Assembly (NCBI GenBank): GCA_902771225.1
Contig: CACXWH010000003.1
Coordinates: 1 to 54,420 of the forward strand
Length of the DNA: 54,420 nucleotides
DNA from: an uncultured Methanobrevibacter sp.
GTDB lineage: Archaea > Methanobacteriota > Methanobacteria > Methanobacteriales > Methanobacteriaceae
Reading direction: 5' to 3'
Positions 34,066 through 42,844 of the stretch are shown here, one piece after another. Below the pieces are notes generated by a model, which worked only from the letters and a program-made list of their open reading frames with translations, made no database searches and had not been told where the DNA came from. Made by a program: the position numbers and the translations under genes. The stretch's first letter is position 1; each line of letters begins with the position of its first letter.

Positions 34066-34306
34066 TTTTTTATCTCCTTTATCTTTTTTACCTTCTAATT
34101 TTTCTTTTAATTTAGAAAGAACCATTTTCAAGTCTCCTTTATATTGGTTTTCTTTCTTTTTTTTCATTTCGAAAGGTTGTTACTACAATGTTAAACAAAG
34201 GTTTGATTTTATTGTTAGACATATTTGTTAGGTAGTTAAAACATGTAGTAATATTTTTTATTAAATTTTTCATACTATATAAATCTTTACATATGGCTTT
34301 AAATTT

Positions 34307-34386
34307 GTATTACTAGTTTTTATGTTCTTTATTTATATAGTATTACTAGTATTACTTTTTTATCTATATAATTAAAAAAGTATTAC
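34307..34386. promoter_or_regulatory. Four GTATTAC boxes between hmd and hcgG
   Basis: GTATTAC occurs at 34307-34313, 34340-34346, 34349-34355 and 34380-34386, all in the same orientation and with an A or T run after most. Spacings are 33, 9 and 31 bp; the larger ones equal about three helical turns, as at the cbiM promoter (32 bp). A metal-dependent regulator is plausible, with nickel the likeliest signal because Hmd replaces nickel-dependent steps. The regulator is not in the window. Confidence 0.5.
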
Positions 34387-34420
34387 TTTATTATTTTAAT
34401 TAATCAAATTATAACTTATT

Positions 34421-34435
34421 TTTGGTGCGCCTAAA
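34421..34435 (+). promoter_or_regulatory. Iron-type box upstream of hcgG
   Basis: TTTGGTGCGCCTAAA matches the feoB1 box TTTGGTATGCCTAAA at 13 of 15 bases and the feoB2 box at 12 of 15. It lies about 8 bp before a likely TATA element of hcgG and 71 bp before the hcgG start. It is embedded in AT-rich sequence, so its GC-containing core stands out. Confidence 0.55.
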
Positions 34436-34506
34436 AACGAAAGTTTTTTATTTAACATTGCACTGAAATATAATTTGACTGACAAGGTTAGTAGGAGTTT
34501 ATTTCA

Positions 34507-36006
34507 ATGTATGAATTAATAAAAAAAGCAGTTGATGATGATAATGCAGCTATTGAAATATCAAAAATGGAAAATAAAGATGTGGTGGCTGTTGTCGATT
34601 CAATTTCTCAATTGTCTCTTGAAGAAACAATGAAATTGGGGATGCAATTTAAAAGATTTCCATTAGGTTGTGATTTAACAGAAGTGGTTGCGGGAACTTG
34701 TGCTTCTGATTTGGAATTAATGGATTTGTTGGGAAATTGCAGATTGGCAGATATGATTGGAGCTCCGATTCATATTTGTGCTTATGCATTCTCAGATATT
34801 GGTGAAAAATTTGGAATGAGTGGACTTGATGTAATGAAAAAGGTTCACGAAGTCGTGGATGTCCCACTGGATTTGGATCATTTTGGTGAAAATGGTGCAA
34901 TGAGGCTTCCTAAAAATATTAGTGGATGTGGGGGTGAATGTTATAATAAAGGTCCTGCATTCACAGAATGTCCTCGCGGAAGAATTCATGAAAGATTAAT
35001 GGATAAGGAACTAGAACAAAAAGATGATAAGGAGGATTGGGTTAAATTATCATCTTCCGTTGCAGTAAATGTGACTTCAGAACAAACTGGTGATGGCCAT
35101 GCTGCTCCTTTAAAAGAAGCTATAGATATTGCTAATTTAGCTAAAAAATATGATAAAGGTCTTGAATCCATAATGTTTGTTGGTGATGGTTATGATGAAG
35201 TGATTACTGGTTTTGAGAAATCCATTGAGATTGGTGCTGATGTTGTTGTAGTTGAAGGGGGGCCATTCAATAGGTGTGAAAATACAACTGAAGCTTTTGC
35301 TAAAACTATTGCTGCTGCCAGAATTTTATCTCCCGGAAAAGTTGTTGCAACCAACGGTGCTTATGAGCATGAGGTTCGCGCAGGTTTAAGAAGCGGTTTG
35401 AATATGGTAATTACAGGTTTTCCTAAAAACCATCATGGATATATGTGTGGATTTGAACCGGGAACTGCAAGACGAGGTAAATTCGGTCTTCCAAGAGTTA
35501 TTCAAATTATCAATGAAGAATTCCCTAACAGAGGTCTGCCTGTTCAAAAACATGATTTATTAGCTTTGGCTACTGCTGTTAAAATTGCAGGTTCAGATTA
35601 TATTTATCCAAGAAAAATCGGGTCTTATGCCATTGGTGACGCGCACTGGGCTACACTTGTTAATTCTACCATGTATAAAAATATTCAATTAAAACATACA
35701 TTGGATGAAATTGTTAATCTTGCAGAAGGAAATACGATTGCATTGCATGGGGGCAGATTTATCTCCTGGGTAATAGCTAATGAACTGGATAAGTATGTTG
35801 ATGAAATCATAATTGCTGACGTTGACAGGTGGGTACTGGATAATACTGTAACAAACTTGCAAGATGCTTTGGATGCCACAATTATCGGTGAAACTGATGA
35901 TAAAAAAGCTTCTAAAAATGCTGATTTTTCAATTGCTTCATCAACAATGATTCCTGTCAAAGAAAATGTACTTAAAAAAGTACCAAATGCTTTGACAATA
36001 GTATAA
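34507..36006 (+). CDS. hcgG: FeGP cofactor biosynthesis protein HcgG (DUF2193)
   Basis: A 499-residue soluble protein of the DUF2193 family, the only hcg gene read away from the rest. Recognisable parts include GDGHAAPLKEAIDIANLAKK, VVVEGGPFNRCENTTEAFA and PRKIGSYAIGDAHWATLVNS. The family co-occurs with hmd and HcgA-F and is needed for making the FeGP cofactor; it has been linked to the late steps of cofactor assembly. AGGAG lies 9 bp before the ATG. The gene has its own promoter region with an iron-type box, so its control may differ from that of hmd. A terminator hairpin follows. Confidence 0.88.
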   Translation: MYELIKKAVDDDNAAIEISKMENKDVVAVVDSISQLSLEETMKLGMQFKRFPLGCDLTEVVAGTCASDLELMDLLGNCRLADMIGAPIHICAYAFSDIGEKFGMSGLDVMKKVHEVVDVPLDLDHFGENGAMRLPKNISGCGGECYNKGPAFTECPRGRIHERLMDKELEQKDDKEDWVKLSSSVAVNVTSEQTGDGHAAPLKEAIDIANLAKKYDKGLESIMFVGDGYDEVITGFEKSIEIGADVVVVEGGPFNRCENTTEAFAKTIAAARILSPGKVVATNGAYEHEVRAGLRSGLNMVITGFPKNHHGYMCGFEPGTARRGKFGLPRVIQIINEEFPNRGLPVQKHDLLALATAVKIAGSDYIYPRKIGSYAIGDAHWATLVNSTMYKNIQLKHTLDEIVNLAEGNTIALHGGRFISWVIANELDKYVDEIIIADVDRWVLDNTVTNLQDALDATIIGETDDKKASKNADFSIASSTMIPVKENVLKKVPNALTIV

Positions 36007-36010
36007 TTTC

Positions 36011-36038
36011 TCCTTTTTATTTTAAAAGGAATTTTTTT
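36011..36038 (+). terminator. Hairpin terminator after hcgG
   Basis: TCCTTTT (36011-36017) and AAAAGGA (36024-36030) form a 7-bp stem, followed by ATTTTTTT. It starts 5 bp after the hcgG stop. Confidence 0.7.
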
Positions 36039-36160
36039 ACTTTTTATTTTATGATTTTTAAAAACACATTTTTCCATAATCAAAAAATATAAATTATAGT
36101 TTTTTCTTAAAGTTTAAATTGTTTGAAAATTATACTATAAAATTAATAGAAGGTAATAAT

Positions 36161-37021
36161 ATGAATCATAAAAAACTCATTTTTGTTGGAGTCATTTCAG
36201 GTTTAGTTACTGCATTAACTATTGTTTTGGGTGTTGCAGGTACTGTTGTGGGTTCAATTTTGTTTTCTGTTGTTTATAATGTGTTAGCGGAAGGATTTGA
36301 GGATTCCGTTTCAAATAAAAGTTTTAATCCAGATTTTGAATGGGATATTGTATATGTAGTTCCATTAATTGTTATTGCCTTAATTCAATTATTATTAATA
36401 TTTGCTTTACTTGCAGAAATGGGAATTTTACCACATATTTTTGTTAATTTCTTTTTATCTCTTCAGCATTTAACGGATAATAATCTATATAGACTTTTAG
36501 GTTTAGGATTATTATTTATTAGTGCATATCCGTTAGTGCTAAAACCAGGATTTGTTAAACAGCGCCATGCTTTAATTTTAGTATTTGTTGGAGTGATATT
36601 TTTAGCTAGAGGTTTTGCGGATTTGGGAAATGCTATAACGAATATGTATGATGCTGTCTTTGTTTATTTTGATTTGCCTATTGCAATTATAGCATTTTTA
36701 TTAATTTCATATGTTATTGTGCAAGTTTTATCTTCCTCAAATAAAAATAATAATTCAAATAATTCAAATAAATCATTTAAACCAATTCCGGTTAAAAATA
36801 GAGCTCATGTTAATCATGAAAAAATGAATGTTTCAAAACAGGTTTATAGAAGAGATGATCCTTCTAGGAAAAATTATAAAAAAATACACAATGTTGAATT
36901 TAAAGGTAATGTTAGGCATCATCTCAATATAAACAAAAAAAGACCTCATAAAGGTTTCAACAAATCCTCAAGTGAAATTCATTTTGAATCTAATGATTTA
37001 TTGGATGATTATAAAAAATAG
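36161..37021 (+). CDS. Integral membrane protein of unknown function
   Basis: A 286-residue protein from the ATG at 36161, which has AGAAGGT a few bases upstream; an ATG at 36119 would add 14 residues without a ribosome binding site. About five membrane helices fill the first 200 residues (starting FVGVISGLVTALTIVLGVAG), and the last 80 residues are polar, basic and probably disordered, with an Asn/Ser-rich stretch and many Lys and His. The basic tail would lie in the cytoplasm and could bind nucleic acid or lipid. It precedes the PhoU-like gene by 5 bp, so they share a transcript. I do not recognise the family. Confidence 0.75.
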   Translation: MNHKKLIFVGVISGLVTALTIVLGVAGTVVGSILFSVVYNVLAEGFEDSVSNKSFNPDFEWDIVYVVPLIVIALIQLLLIFALLAEMGILPHIFVNFFLSLQHLTDNNLYRLLGLGLLFISAYPLVLKPGFVKQRHALILVFVGVIFLARGFADLGNAITNMYDAVFVYFDLPIAIIAFLLISYVIVQVLSSSNKNNNSNNSNKSFKPIPVKNRAHVNHEKMNVSKQVYRRDDPSRKNYKKIHNVEFKGNVRHHLNINKKRPHKGFNKSSSEIHFESNDLLDDYKK

Positions 37022-37026
37022 ATATT

Positions 37027-37917
37027 ATGGCCAAGAAAAACAAAACTTTAAAAGATATTTTGGATTTAATATTGTATGAAAATCCATCAACTCAAGATGA
37101 AATTGCAAGTCGTTTAGGCATTTCACGCAGATATGTAACTCAGTTAATTCAACCTTTAATTAAAGATGGTACGATTAAAAGGGCATATGTCATTGATATG
37201 AAAAGTTATGAGGAAGTTGCTGAATCATTAGGTGAATATGTGGGTCCGAAAGATGATTCTGGAAATGTTTTGATTAATGATATGTTATATAATATGTCGA
37301 AACATGTTCATTCCCAACTTGAAATGTCTTTTGATGCGATATTGGAGTCTGATGATGATAAAGCAAATAAGGCTTTGGAAATGGATTACACAACAAATAA
37401 CATGGTTGAAAAAATCAGAACATCTGTTGAAACTATTGCCAGTATTAATTACCATTCAGAATTTTCTAAATCCTTATTATATAATGAAGTAGCTTATGAT
37501 TTGGAGCGTATTGGTGATTATTGTGCTCATATTGCAAAGTTTGCAATAAATGATATTTATGAAGTTAATGAGTCAATTCTTAAAAAATTAAAGAAAATGT
37601 ATAAAACGGCTCAAAAAATGCTTCGTTTATCTATGCGTGCTTTTTTGGATGCTCGTACAGAGTTAAAAGATGATATTATGGAATTGGAAGAATCAATACA
37701 TATACTTCAATCTAAAGCAATTAATTTAATTGCAACTCAGATGGCTGAAAGTTCATTTGATGAAAAAGAGCGTTCAAATTATTTTATTTATCTTTTTAGG
37801 GTAATTAAAGCATTTGAACGTATAGGTGATATTTCTGTTGAAATTATGGATGTGGCTATTGAGTTTCATGATAATATTCCAAGACCAACTACTCCACGTA
37901 CTTTCAGATTAAACTAA
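37027..37917 (+). CDS. PhoU-domain regulator with N-terminal helix-turn-helix
   Basis: A 296-residue protein. Residues 10-60 form a winged helix (NPSTQDEIASRLGISRRYVT), followed by two PhoU-type three-helix bundles (about 85-185 and 190-285) with LERIGDYCAHIAKFA and FERIGDISVEIMDVA, the repeated E-R-I-G-D metal-binding motifs. PhoU proteins damp phosphate uptake through Pst transporters; fusion to a DNA-binding domain is common in archaea and suggests direct gene control. No pst genes are in the window. It is the second gene after the membrane protein at 36161. Confidence 0.88.
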   Translation: MAKKNKTLKDILDLILYENPSTQDEIASRLGISRRYVTQLIQPLIKDGTIKRAYVIDMKSYEEVAESLGEYVGPKDDSGNVLINDMLYNMSKHVHSQLEMSFDAILESDDDKANKALEMDYTTNNMVEKIRTSVETIASINYHSEFSKSLLYNEVAYDLERIGDYCAHIAKFAINDIYEVNESILKKLKKMYKTAQKMLRLSMRAFLDARTELKDDIMELEESIHILQSKAINLIATQMAESSFDEKERSNYFIYLFRVIKAFERIGDISVEIMDVAIEFHDNIPRPTTPRTFRLN

Positions 37918-38117
37918 TTTTTCCATATTATTTTGGATACATAATTCTTCATTTTAAACATGTTTAAATGAATGGTAATTGATTAATCATTTAATTTAAT
38001 CAAGAGGTATTTTAAAAATTACTGATGGTTAACCAAATAATTAATTGTTTATGTGATGTTATCTATATGTTGTTTTAAAATATGGTTAGTTTATAAAAAA
38101 AGTAAATAAAAAAGAAT

Positions 38118-38960
38118 CTAATTGTCGTAGATTCTTCCAGTTGCATGTCTATTTGCCCAACATTGTATACAAACGCCAATCGGCAGTCCTGCAGTATGGG
38201 TATGTGCTTTTAATATTTTTACATCTAATGTAGTTGTCTTTCCACCAAGTCCCATAGGTCCAATTCCAGATGCATTAATTTCGGCTAAAATTTCTTCTTC
38301 TAATTTTGCAATTTCGGAATCGGGATTTCTCTGACCTACTTTTCCAAGTAACGCTTTTTTACCTAATTTTAAACATAAATCAGAGGTTCCTCCAATACCT
38401 ACGCCTACAACTGTTGGTGGACAGGGTTTTCCTTTTGCTTTTAGGACGGATTCGACTACAAATTCTTTTATTCCATTAATGCCCTCCGCAGGTAGTGCCA
38501 TTTTCATGGCATTATTATTTTCTGAACCGAATCCTTTTGGTAAAATTGTTATTTCAAGATAATCCTCGTCAATTAATTCAATATCAATTGGAGGTATGTA
38601 GTCTCCAACATTAATGTTGGTATTTTTACGTGATAGCGGATCTACGATATTAGGTCTTATTGGAATTTCTTCAGTTGCTTTTTTAATACCTTCTTCAATT
38701 CCTTGACGTAAATTTTCAACTTCAACATTACCAAGTTTAACAAAAACAACAGGTAGTCCTGTATCCTGACACATTGGAATGCCTTTTTGTTCTGCAAGTT
38801 CAATATTTTTTAAAATAGCTTCTATATTTAATTTTGCTAAATCATGTTCTTCTATTTGTAATGCGTATTCAAGTGATTTTTTCACATCATCACTAAGAAC
38901 AATAACAGCTTCTTTGTAAAGTTCATAAACTTTATCTCTAATAATGTCTTTTGAAATCAA
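38118..38960 (-). CDS. fumA: Fumarate hydratase alpha subunit (class I)
   Basis: A 280-residue protein of the class I fumarase N-terminal domain family. [14 protein letters not shown] holds the first Fe-S cysteine, [15 protein letters not shown] the second and [13 protein letters not shown] the third. It interconverts malate and fumarate in the partial reductive citrate cycle used for biosynthesis. The start is TTG (38958-38960) with AAGG 10 bp upstream. The beta subunit, a separate gene in methanogens, is not adjacent. It lies 61 bp after porF on the same strand and may be read with the por operon, linking pyruvate and dicarboxylate synthesis. Confidence 0.9.
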   Translation of the reverse strand: MISKDIIRDKVYELYKEAVIVLSDDVKKSLEYALQIEEHDLAKLNIEAILKNIELAEQKGIPMCQDTGLPVVFVKLGNVEVENLRQGIEEGIKKATEEIPIRPNIVDPLSRKNTNINVGDYIPPIDIELIDEDYLEITILPKGFGSENNNAMKMALPAEGINGIKEFVVESVLKAKGKPCPPTVVGVGIGGTSDLCLKLGKKALLGKVGQRNPDSEIAKLEEEILAEINASGIGPMGLGGKTTTLDVKILKAHTHTAGLPIGVCIQCWANRHATGRIYDN

Positions 38961-39021
38961 AATAAAAACCTTGTAAAATTTAATTATTAATACTTTTGGC
39001 TTTTAAAATATTTAAAACTAG

Positions 39022-39267
39022 TTAAATTTGGATAGCTCCAATAGGACAAACATCAATACAGTGTTTGCATTTATCGCATTTTTCTTCATTAATGGTAATA
39101 GCTCCGCCCAATACTTCAATAGCATTATTCGGACATATTTTTATGCATGGTGCTTCGGATGGTTGGCAGTTCATACAAAATAAGGAAGGTGTGTCAACTT
39201 CTTTAAGTTGACAATCACTTTCACAAGTTTTACAATTTAAACAATTCATAGAAATTTTCCTATTCAT
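39022..39267 (-). CDS. porF: Iron-sulfur protein PorF of the pyruvate:ferredoxin oxidoreductase operon
   Basis: An 81-residue ferredoxin-like protein with CLNCKTCESDC, CMNCQPSEAPCIKICP and CDKCKHCIDVCP, enough for two to three [4Fe-4S] clusters. In Methanobacteriales and Methanococcales, PorE and PorF are accessory electron carriers for the pyruvate oxidoreductase. The first ATG overlaps the porE stop by 8 bp; an internal ATG at 39249, just before the first cysteines and with AGGA upstream, could be the true start. Confidence 0.85.
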   Translation of the reverse strand: MNRKISMNCLNCKTCESDCQLKEVDTPSLFCMNCQPSEAPCIKICPNNAIEVLGGAITINEEKCDKCKHCIDVCPIGAIQI

Positions 39268-39760
39268 CTAGGACTAGTCTAGCTCTAGCTTGACTTGTAA
39301 TCACGTGGACAAATCCACCTTTTTTGGAATCTGGTTCGTAAAGTCCTGCAAGCTTTGATATGAATTTTTCCTGATTTTTAGCTTTAACTTTAGCAGGATC
39401 CACAATTGAGATAGCTCTTTTCGTACATGCTTTAACACATGCAGGACCTTCTTCCCTATCAGCACATAAGTCACATTTCTCAGCAATGCTTGCTGTATAA
39501 GTCATTGCGCCAAATGGACAAACCATTACACATAATCCACAACCAATACATTTAGTTGTATCAACTTTTTCATCTGAAATAGCATCGGTCGGACATATTT
39601 TAATACAAGGTGCACTTTCACAATGTTGACATACAATACCATAGAAGGAGGATTCATGTTCTATGATTTTTATTCTTGCTGCAGTATGTACGGATGCACA
39701 CATGTTTTCACAGTTGAGACATCCATCACATAAATTGCTGTTTACGGAAATTTTTTCCAT
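39260..39760 (-). CDS. porE: Iron-sulfur protein PorE of the pyruvate:ferredoxin oxidoreductase operon
   Basis: A 166-residue polyferredoxin with four cysteine groups: CDGCLNCENMC, CQHCESAPCIKICP, CIGCGLCVMVCP and CDLCADREEGPACVKAC, a pattern like HycB/DMSO reductase B-type electron transfer subunits. It probably connects the pyruvate oxidoreductase to other electron acceptors. GGAGG lies 8 bp before its ATG, and it follows porB by 10 bp. Confidence 0.87.
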   Translation of the reverse strand: MEKISVNSNLCDGCLNCENMCASVHTAARIKIIEHESSFYGIVCQHCESAPCIKICPTDAISDEKVDTTKCIGCGLCVMVCPFGAMTYTASIAEKCDLCADREEGPACVKACTKRAISIVDPAKVKAKNQEKFISKLAGLYEPDSKKGGFVHVITSQARARLVLDE

Positions 39761-39770
39761 AGTTTTCCTC

Positions 39771-40640
39771 CTATAATCCTAATTCACTACATTGTGCGTC
39801 TACGTATTTTTGTATTTTTTCGATTTGCTCTTCTTCTAGATGTTTGAATCTTTTTTGTTGTGATAAATACTCTTTTACAGGTTTTCTTTCTTCAGGTGTA
39901 AAAGTAATATTAAATTCACCGTTTTCAATTTCATATAATATCCAAGATCCAGTTTCTACAGCTAATCTACCCATTTCAATTGTTTTTTCAGAAGGATATC
40001 CCCAACCGGTTGTACATGGTTGCTGTAAGTGGATGTAAGCAGGTCCTTTTATTGAAGCTGCTTTTTTAACTTTGTTGACAAAGTCTTCTGGGTATGCAAT
40101 TGATGCAGTAGCTACATATGGAATTCCATGGGCTGCCATAATCATTGGCATATCTTTTTTAGGTTTATCTTCTCCGAAACTTCCAATACCGTTTGGTGAA
40201 GTTGTAGTTGATGCACCAAATGGGGTTGCTCCACTTCTTTGAATACCAGTATTCATATATGCTTCATTATCGTAACAAATGTAGAGCATGTTGTGTCCTC
40301 TTTCCATAGCTCCGGAAAGGGATTGTAAACCAATATCCACAGTTCCTCCGTCACCACCGAAAGCAACAACGTTTACATCATCTTTTCCTTGTATTCTTAA
40401 TGCAGATTCAACACCGGATGCAACAGCACCTGAGTTTTCAAATGCTACATGAATAAATGGAACTTCCCATGCGGATTCCGGGTATGGTGTAGTCATAACT
40501 TCAAGACAACCTGTAGCAGAAATAGCTACAGTATTCTCGCCTAAAGCATTAAGAGCTAATTTTACACCAATAGATGCTCCACAACCAGCACATCCTCTGT
40601 GTCCTGGTGCTAATAAATCTTTATCAGGTATATCTACCAT
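39771..40640 (-). CDS. porB: Pyruvate:ferredoxin oxidoreductase beta subunit
   Basis: A 289-residue thiamine-pyrophosphate-binding subunit. [18 protein letters not shown] carries two of the cysteines of the proximal cluster, [20 protein letters not shown] is the TPP/Mg2+ motif (GDG followed about 30 residues later by [10 protein letters not shown]), and TGCLEVM is also typical. With PorA it forms the active site that makes pyruvate from acetyl-CoA and CO2 in autotrophs. GGAGG precedes the ATG and the porA stop is 2 bp upstream. Confidence 0.94.
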   Translation of the reverse strand: MVDIPDKDLLAPGHRGCAGCGASIGVKLALNALGENTVAISATGCLEVMTTPYPESAWEVPFIHVAFENSGAVASGVESALRIQGKDDVNVVAFGGDGGTVDIGLQSLSGAMERGHNMLYICYDNEAYMNTGIQRSGATPFGASTTTSPNGIGSFGEDKPKKDMPMIMAAHGIPYVATASIAYPEDFVNKVKKAASIKGPAYIHLQQPCTTGWGYPSEKTIEMGRLAVETGSWILYEIENGEFNITFTPEERKPVKEYLSQQKRFKHLEEEQIEKIQKYVDAQCSELGL

Positions 40641-40642
40641 AT

Positions 40643-41788
40643 CTATTCCTCCTTAAGTCCAATCCAAGTGACATCTTTTTCTGGCACTTTGGTTTTTTCA
40701 TATGCTTCTAATATGGATTCTGGGGTTATATCTCTTCCACCTAAACCTGCGATGAATCCATATATTTCTTTATCGATTTTAACTTTCATATCAGCATAAA
40801 GTGCTCCACCAATTCCAAATGTGAAGTTTTTATCAATAACAGCTATTTTTTCACAGTTTTTCACTGCTTCGGTTATTGCTTCAACAGGGAATGGTCTGTA
40901 AGCTCTAATTTTAAGCAAACCAACTTTTTCGCCTTTTTCTCTTAATTGATTAACAATTCCTCTTATGGTACTACAAATTGATCCCATTGCAACAATTATT
41001 ATTTCTGCATCTTCGGTTTTATATGGTTCAACAAGTCCATATTGTCTTCCAAAGATTTCTGCAAATTCATCACAAGTTTTTTGGATAACTTCAATTGAAT
41101 TATCCATTGCAACTTCCATAGCATATCTTGCTTCAGTATAATAAGTTGGGTCAGCAAAGTTACCAATAGACATTGGGTCTTTTGGATCAAGGTATGCATG
41201 TTCTGGAACGTATGGAGGTAAAAAGTTATCTACACTTTCTTGATCTGGAATTTCTACTGGTTCAACAGTGTGTGTTAAAATAAATCCATCTAAACATACC
41301 ATTGATGGAAGTAATACATTAGGATTTTCTGAAATTTTATATGCCATTAGAGTACTGTCTAATGCTTCTTGAGCATTTTCAACATATATTTGTAACCAGC
41401 CTGAATCCCTTTGAGCAATGGAATCTTGTTGATCATTCCAGATATTTAATGGAGCAGAAATTGCTCTGTTTGCATCAGCTAAAACGAATGGTGTTCTCAT
41501 ACCTGCTGCTGCAAATAATATTTCGTGCATTAACATTAATCCTTGTGAAGATGTTGCTGTAAATACTCTTACTCCAGCACCACTAGCTCCAACAGCAGCA
41601 CTTATAGCACTGTGTTCAGATTCTACTTTTACATATTTAGCATCAATTTTTTCATCAGCAACATATTGTGCTAAATATTCTGAGATAGTAGTTTGCGGAG
41701 TAATTGGATAAACAGGAATAACTTGTGGTTTAGCTAATCTTACAGCCTCTGCAACTGCTTTATTTGAGGTCATTACTTCTTTTACCAT
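40643..41788 (-). CDS. porA: Pyruvate:ferredoxin oxidoreductase alpha subunit
   Basis: A 381-residue alpha subunit. [18 protein letters not shown] binds substrate and the pyrimidine part of TPP, and [20 protein letters not shown] and [19 protein letters not shown] follow in the family order. It starts after GAGTGAT. It lies between porD and porB, in the order C-D-A-B-E-F usual for these methanogens. Confidence 0.94.
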   Translation of the reverse strand: MVKEVMTSNKAVAEAVRLAKPQVIPVYPITPQTTISEYLAQYVADEKIDAKYVKVESEHSAISAAVGASGAGVRVFTATSSQGLMLMHEILFAAAGMRTPFVLADANRAISAPLNIWNDQQDSIAQRDSGWLQIYVENAQEALDSTLMAYKISENPNVLLPSMVCLDGFILTHTVEPVEIPDQESVDNFLPPYVPEHAYLDPKDPMSIGNFADPTYYTEARYAMEVAMDNSIEVIQKTCDEFAEIFGRQYGLVEPYKTEDAEIIIVAMGSICSTIRGIVNQLREKGEKVGLLKIRAYRPFPVEAITEAVKNCEKIAVIDKNFTFGIGGALYADMKVKIDKEIYGFIAGLGGRDITPESILEAYEKTKVPEKDVTWIGLKEE

Positions 41789-41801
41789 TTAATCACTCTC
41801 T

Positions 41802-42044
41802 TTATTCTTTTATCATTTCGATTGCATCTGAAGGACATTCGTAGGCACAAATTCCACATCCTTTACAGAAGTCATAATCAATATCATGTTGTTTGTTTAC
41901 ACTAGAATCTGGACAAAAGATAATACAATTTTCACAATCAATACATTTTTCTTTGTCTAAAACTGGTTTGAAAGTTCTCCAACTTCCAGTTTTATTATTT
42001 CTAGTATTACCGGGGTTTTTAATTACACATCCTATACTTACCAT
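41802..42044 (-). CDS. porD: Pyruvate:ferredoxin oxidoreductase delta subunit (ferredoxin)
   Basis: An 80-residue ferredoxin subunit with [16 protein letters not shown] and [16 protein letters not shown], two [4Fe-4S] clusters. The ATG at 42044 is chosen because GGTGAT lies 4 bp before it; a longer form from 42059 overlaps the porC stop. It passes electrons from the TPP site to external ferredoxin. Confidence 0.92.
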   Translation of the reverse strand: MVSIGCVIKNPGNTRNNKTGSWRTFKPVLDKEKCIDCENCIIFCPDSSVNKQHDIDYDFCKGCGICAYECPSDAIEMIKE

Positions 42045-42055
42045 ATTAATCACCC

Positions 42056-42577
42056 TCATCCCATTTCATAAGCTTTTCTAGTAGCTTCTACGTTTAATTC
42101 TCCAACTTTTCCTGGAAATGTTTCTGCAATCACTTCAAGAAGTGATTCAATACTTACTGCTTGGGTTTTCTTAGCAAAAAATCCTAAAATAATAGTATTT
42201 ACAATGTTACGACCTAACATGTCTAATGCAATTCCGGTTGCATCAATACTGTGGACTTCATGTTCTCCACTACCTTTAAAGGTTTCAGTATTGATAATTA
42301 CTTCAGTATTGTCTTTAATTCCTGAAAAAACATCCACTACATTCAATAATCCATCATCTAAAACTAATACATAGTCTGGATTATAGACTTGGTATCTTAA
42401 ATCGATTGGCTTATCATCAATTCTTGTGAAAGCCATAACTGGAGCCCCTCTACGTTCTACTCCAAAAAATGGAAAAGCTTGTGAATATTTACCGTCTTTA
42501 AATGCTGCTTTAGCCAAAATTTCTGCAGCAGTTACGGCACCTTGTCCACCTCTTCCATGGAAACGAATTTCAATCAT
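42056..42577 (-). CDS. porC: Pyruvate:ferredoxin oxidoreductase gamma subunit
   Basis: About 173 residues, beginning [20 protein letters not shown], the standard start of gamma subunits. GGAGG lies 9 bp before this ATG, whereas the upstream in-frame ATG at 42613 has no such site. It is the first gene of the por operon. TTTATATA on the minus strand (about 42628-42635) is a likely TATA box. Confidence 0.93.
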
Positions 42578-42844
42578 TAATTTTTCCTCCATATATTTAT
42601 CATGTATAATCATTATAAATTACAAAATATATAAATCTTATGTTATATTTTTATTTTACAATATTTTTGTTTAAATTTTTATTAATAATGCTTTTTTTTA
42701 TTGTATTTTTTTTAAAATTTATATTTTAGTCCCTCCAAATGAATATTAAAAAGATTTAGTATTATTAGTTTGTTTTAAAAAAGTTTGACTTTTTCAAAGA
42801 TTTAATATAATATAATTGGTATATTATAATCATTGAGGGTTATT

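Larger units (their letters stand above)
34168..34506. other. Divergent hmd-hcgG control region
   Basis: This 339-bp gene-free stretch separates hmd (minus) from hcgG (plus). It holds a minus-strand TATA box (ATTTATAT, 34277-34284) for hmd, four GTATTAC copies and an iron-type box (listed apart), and TTTTTTATTTAA (about 34444-34453) as a possible hcgG TATA box. The leader of hmd would be about 130-190 nt, depending on the start used. Confidence 0.6.
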
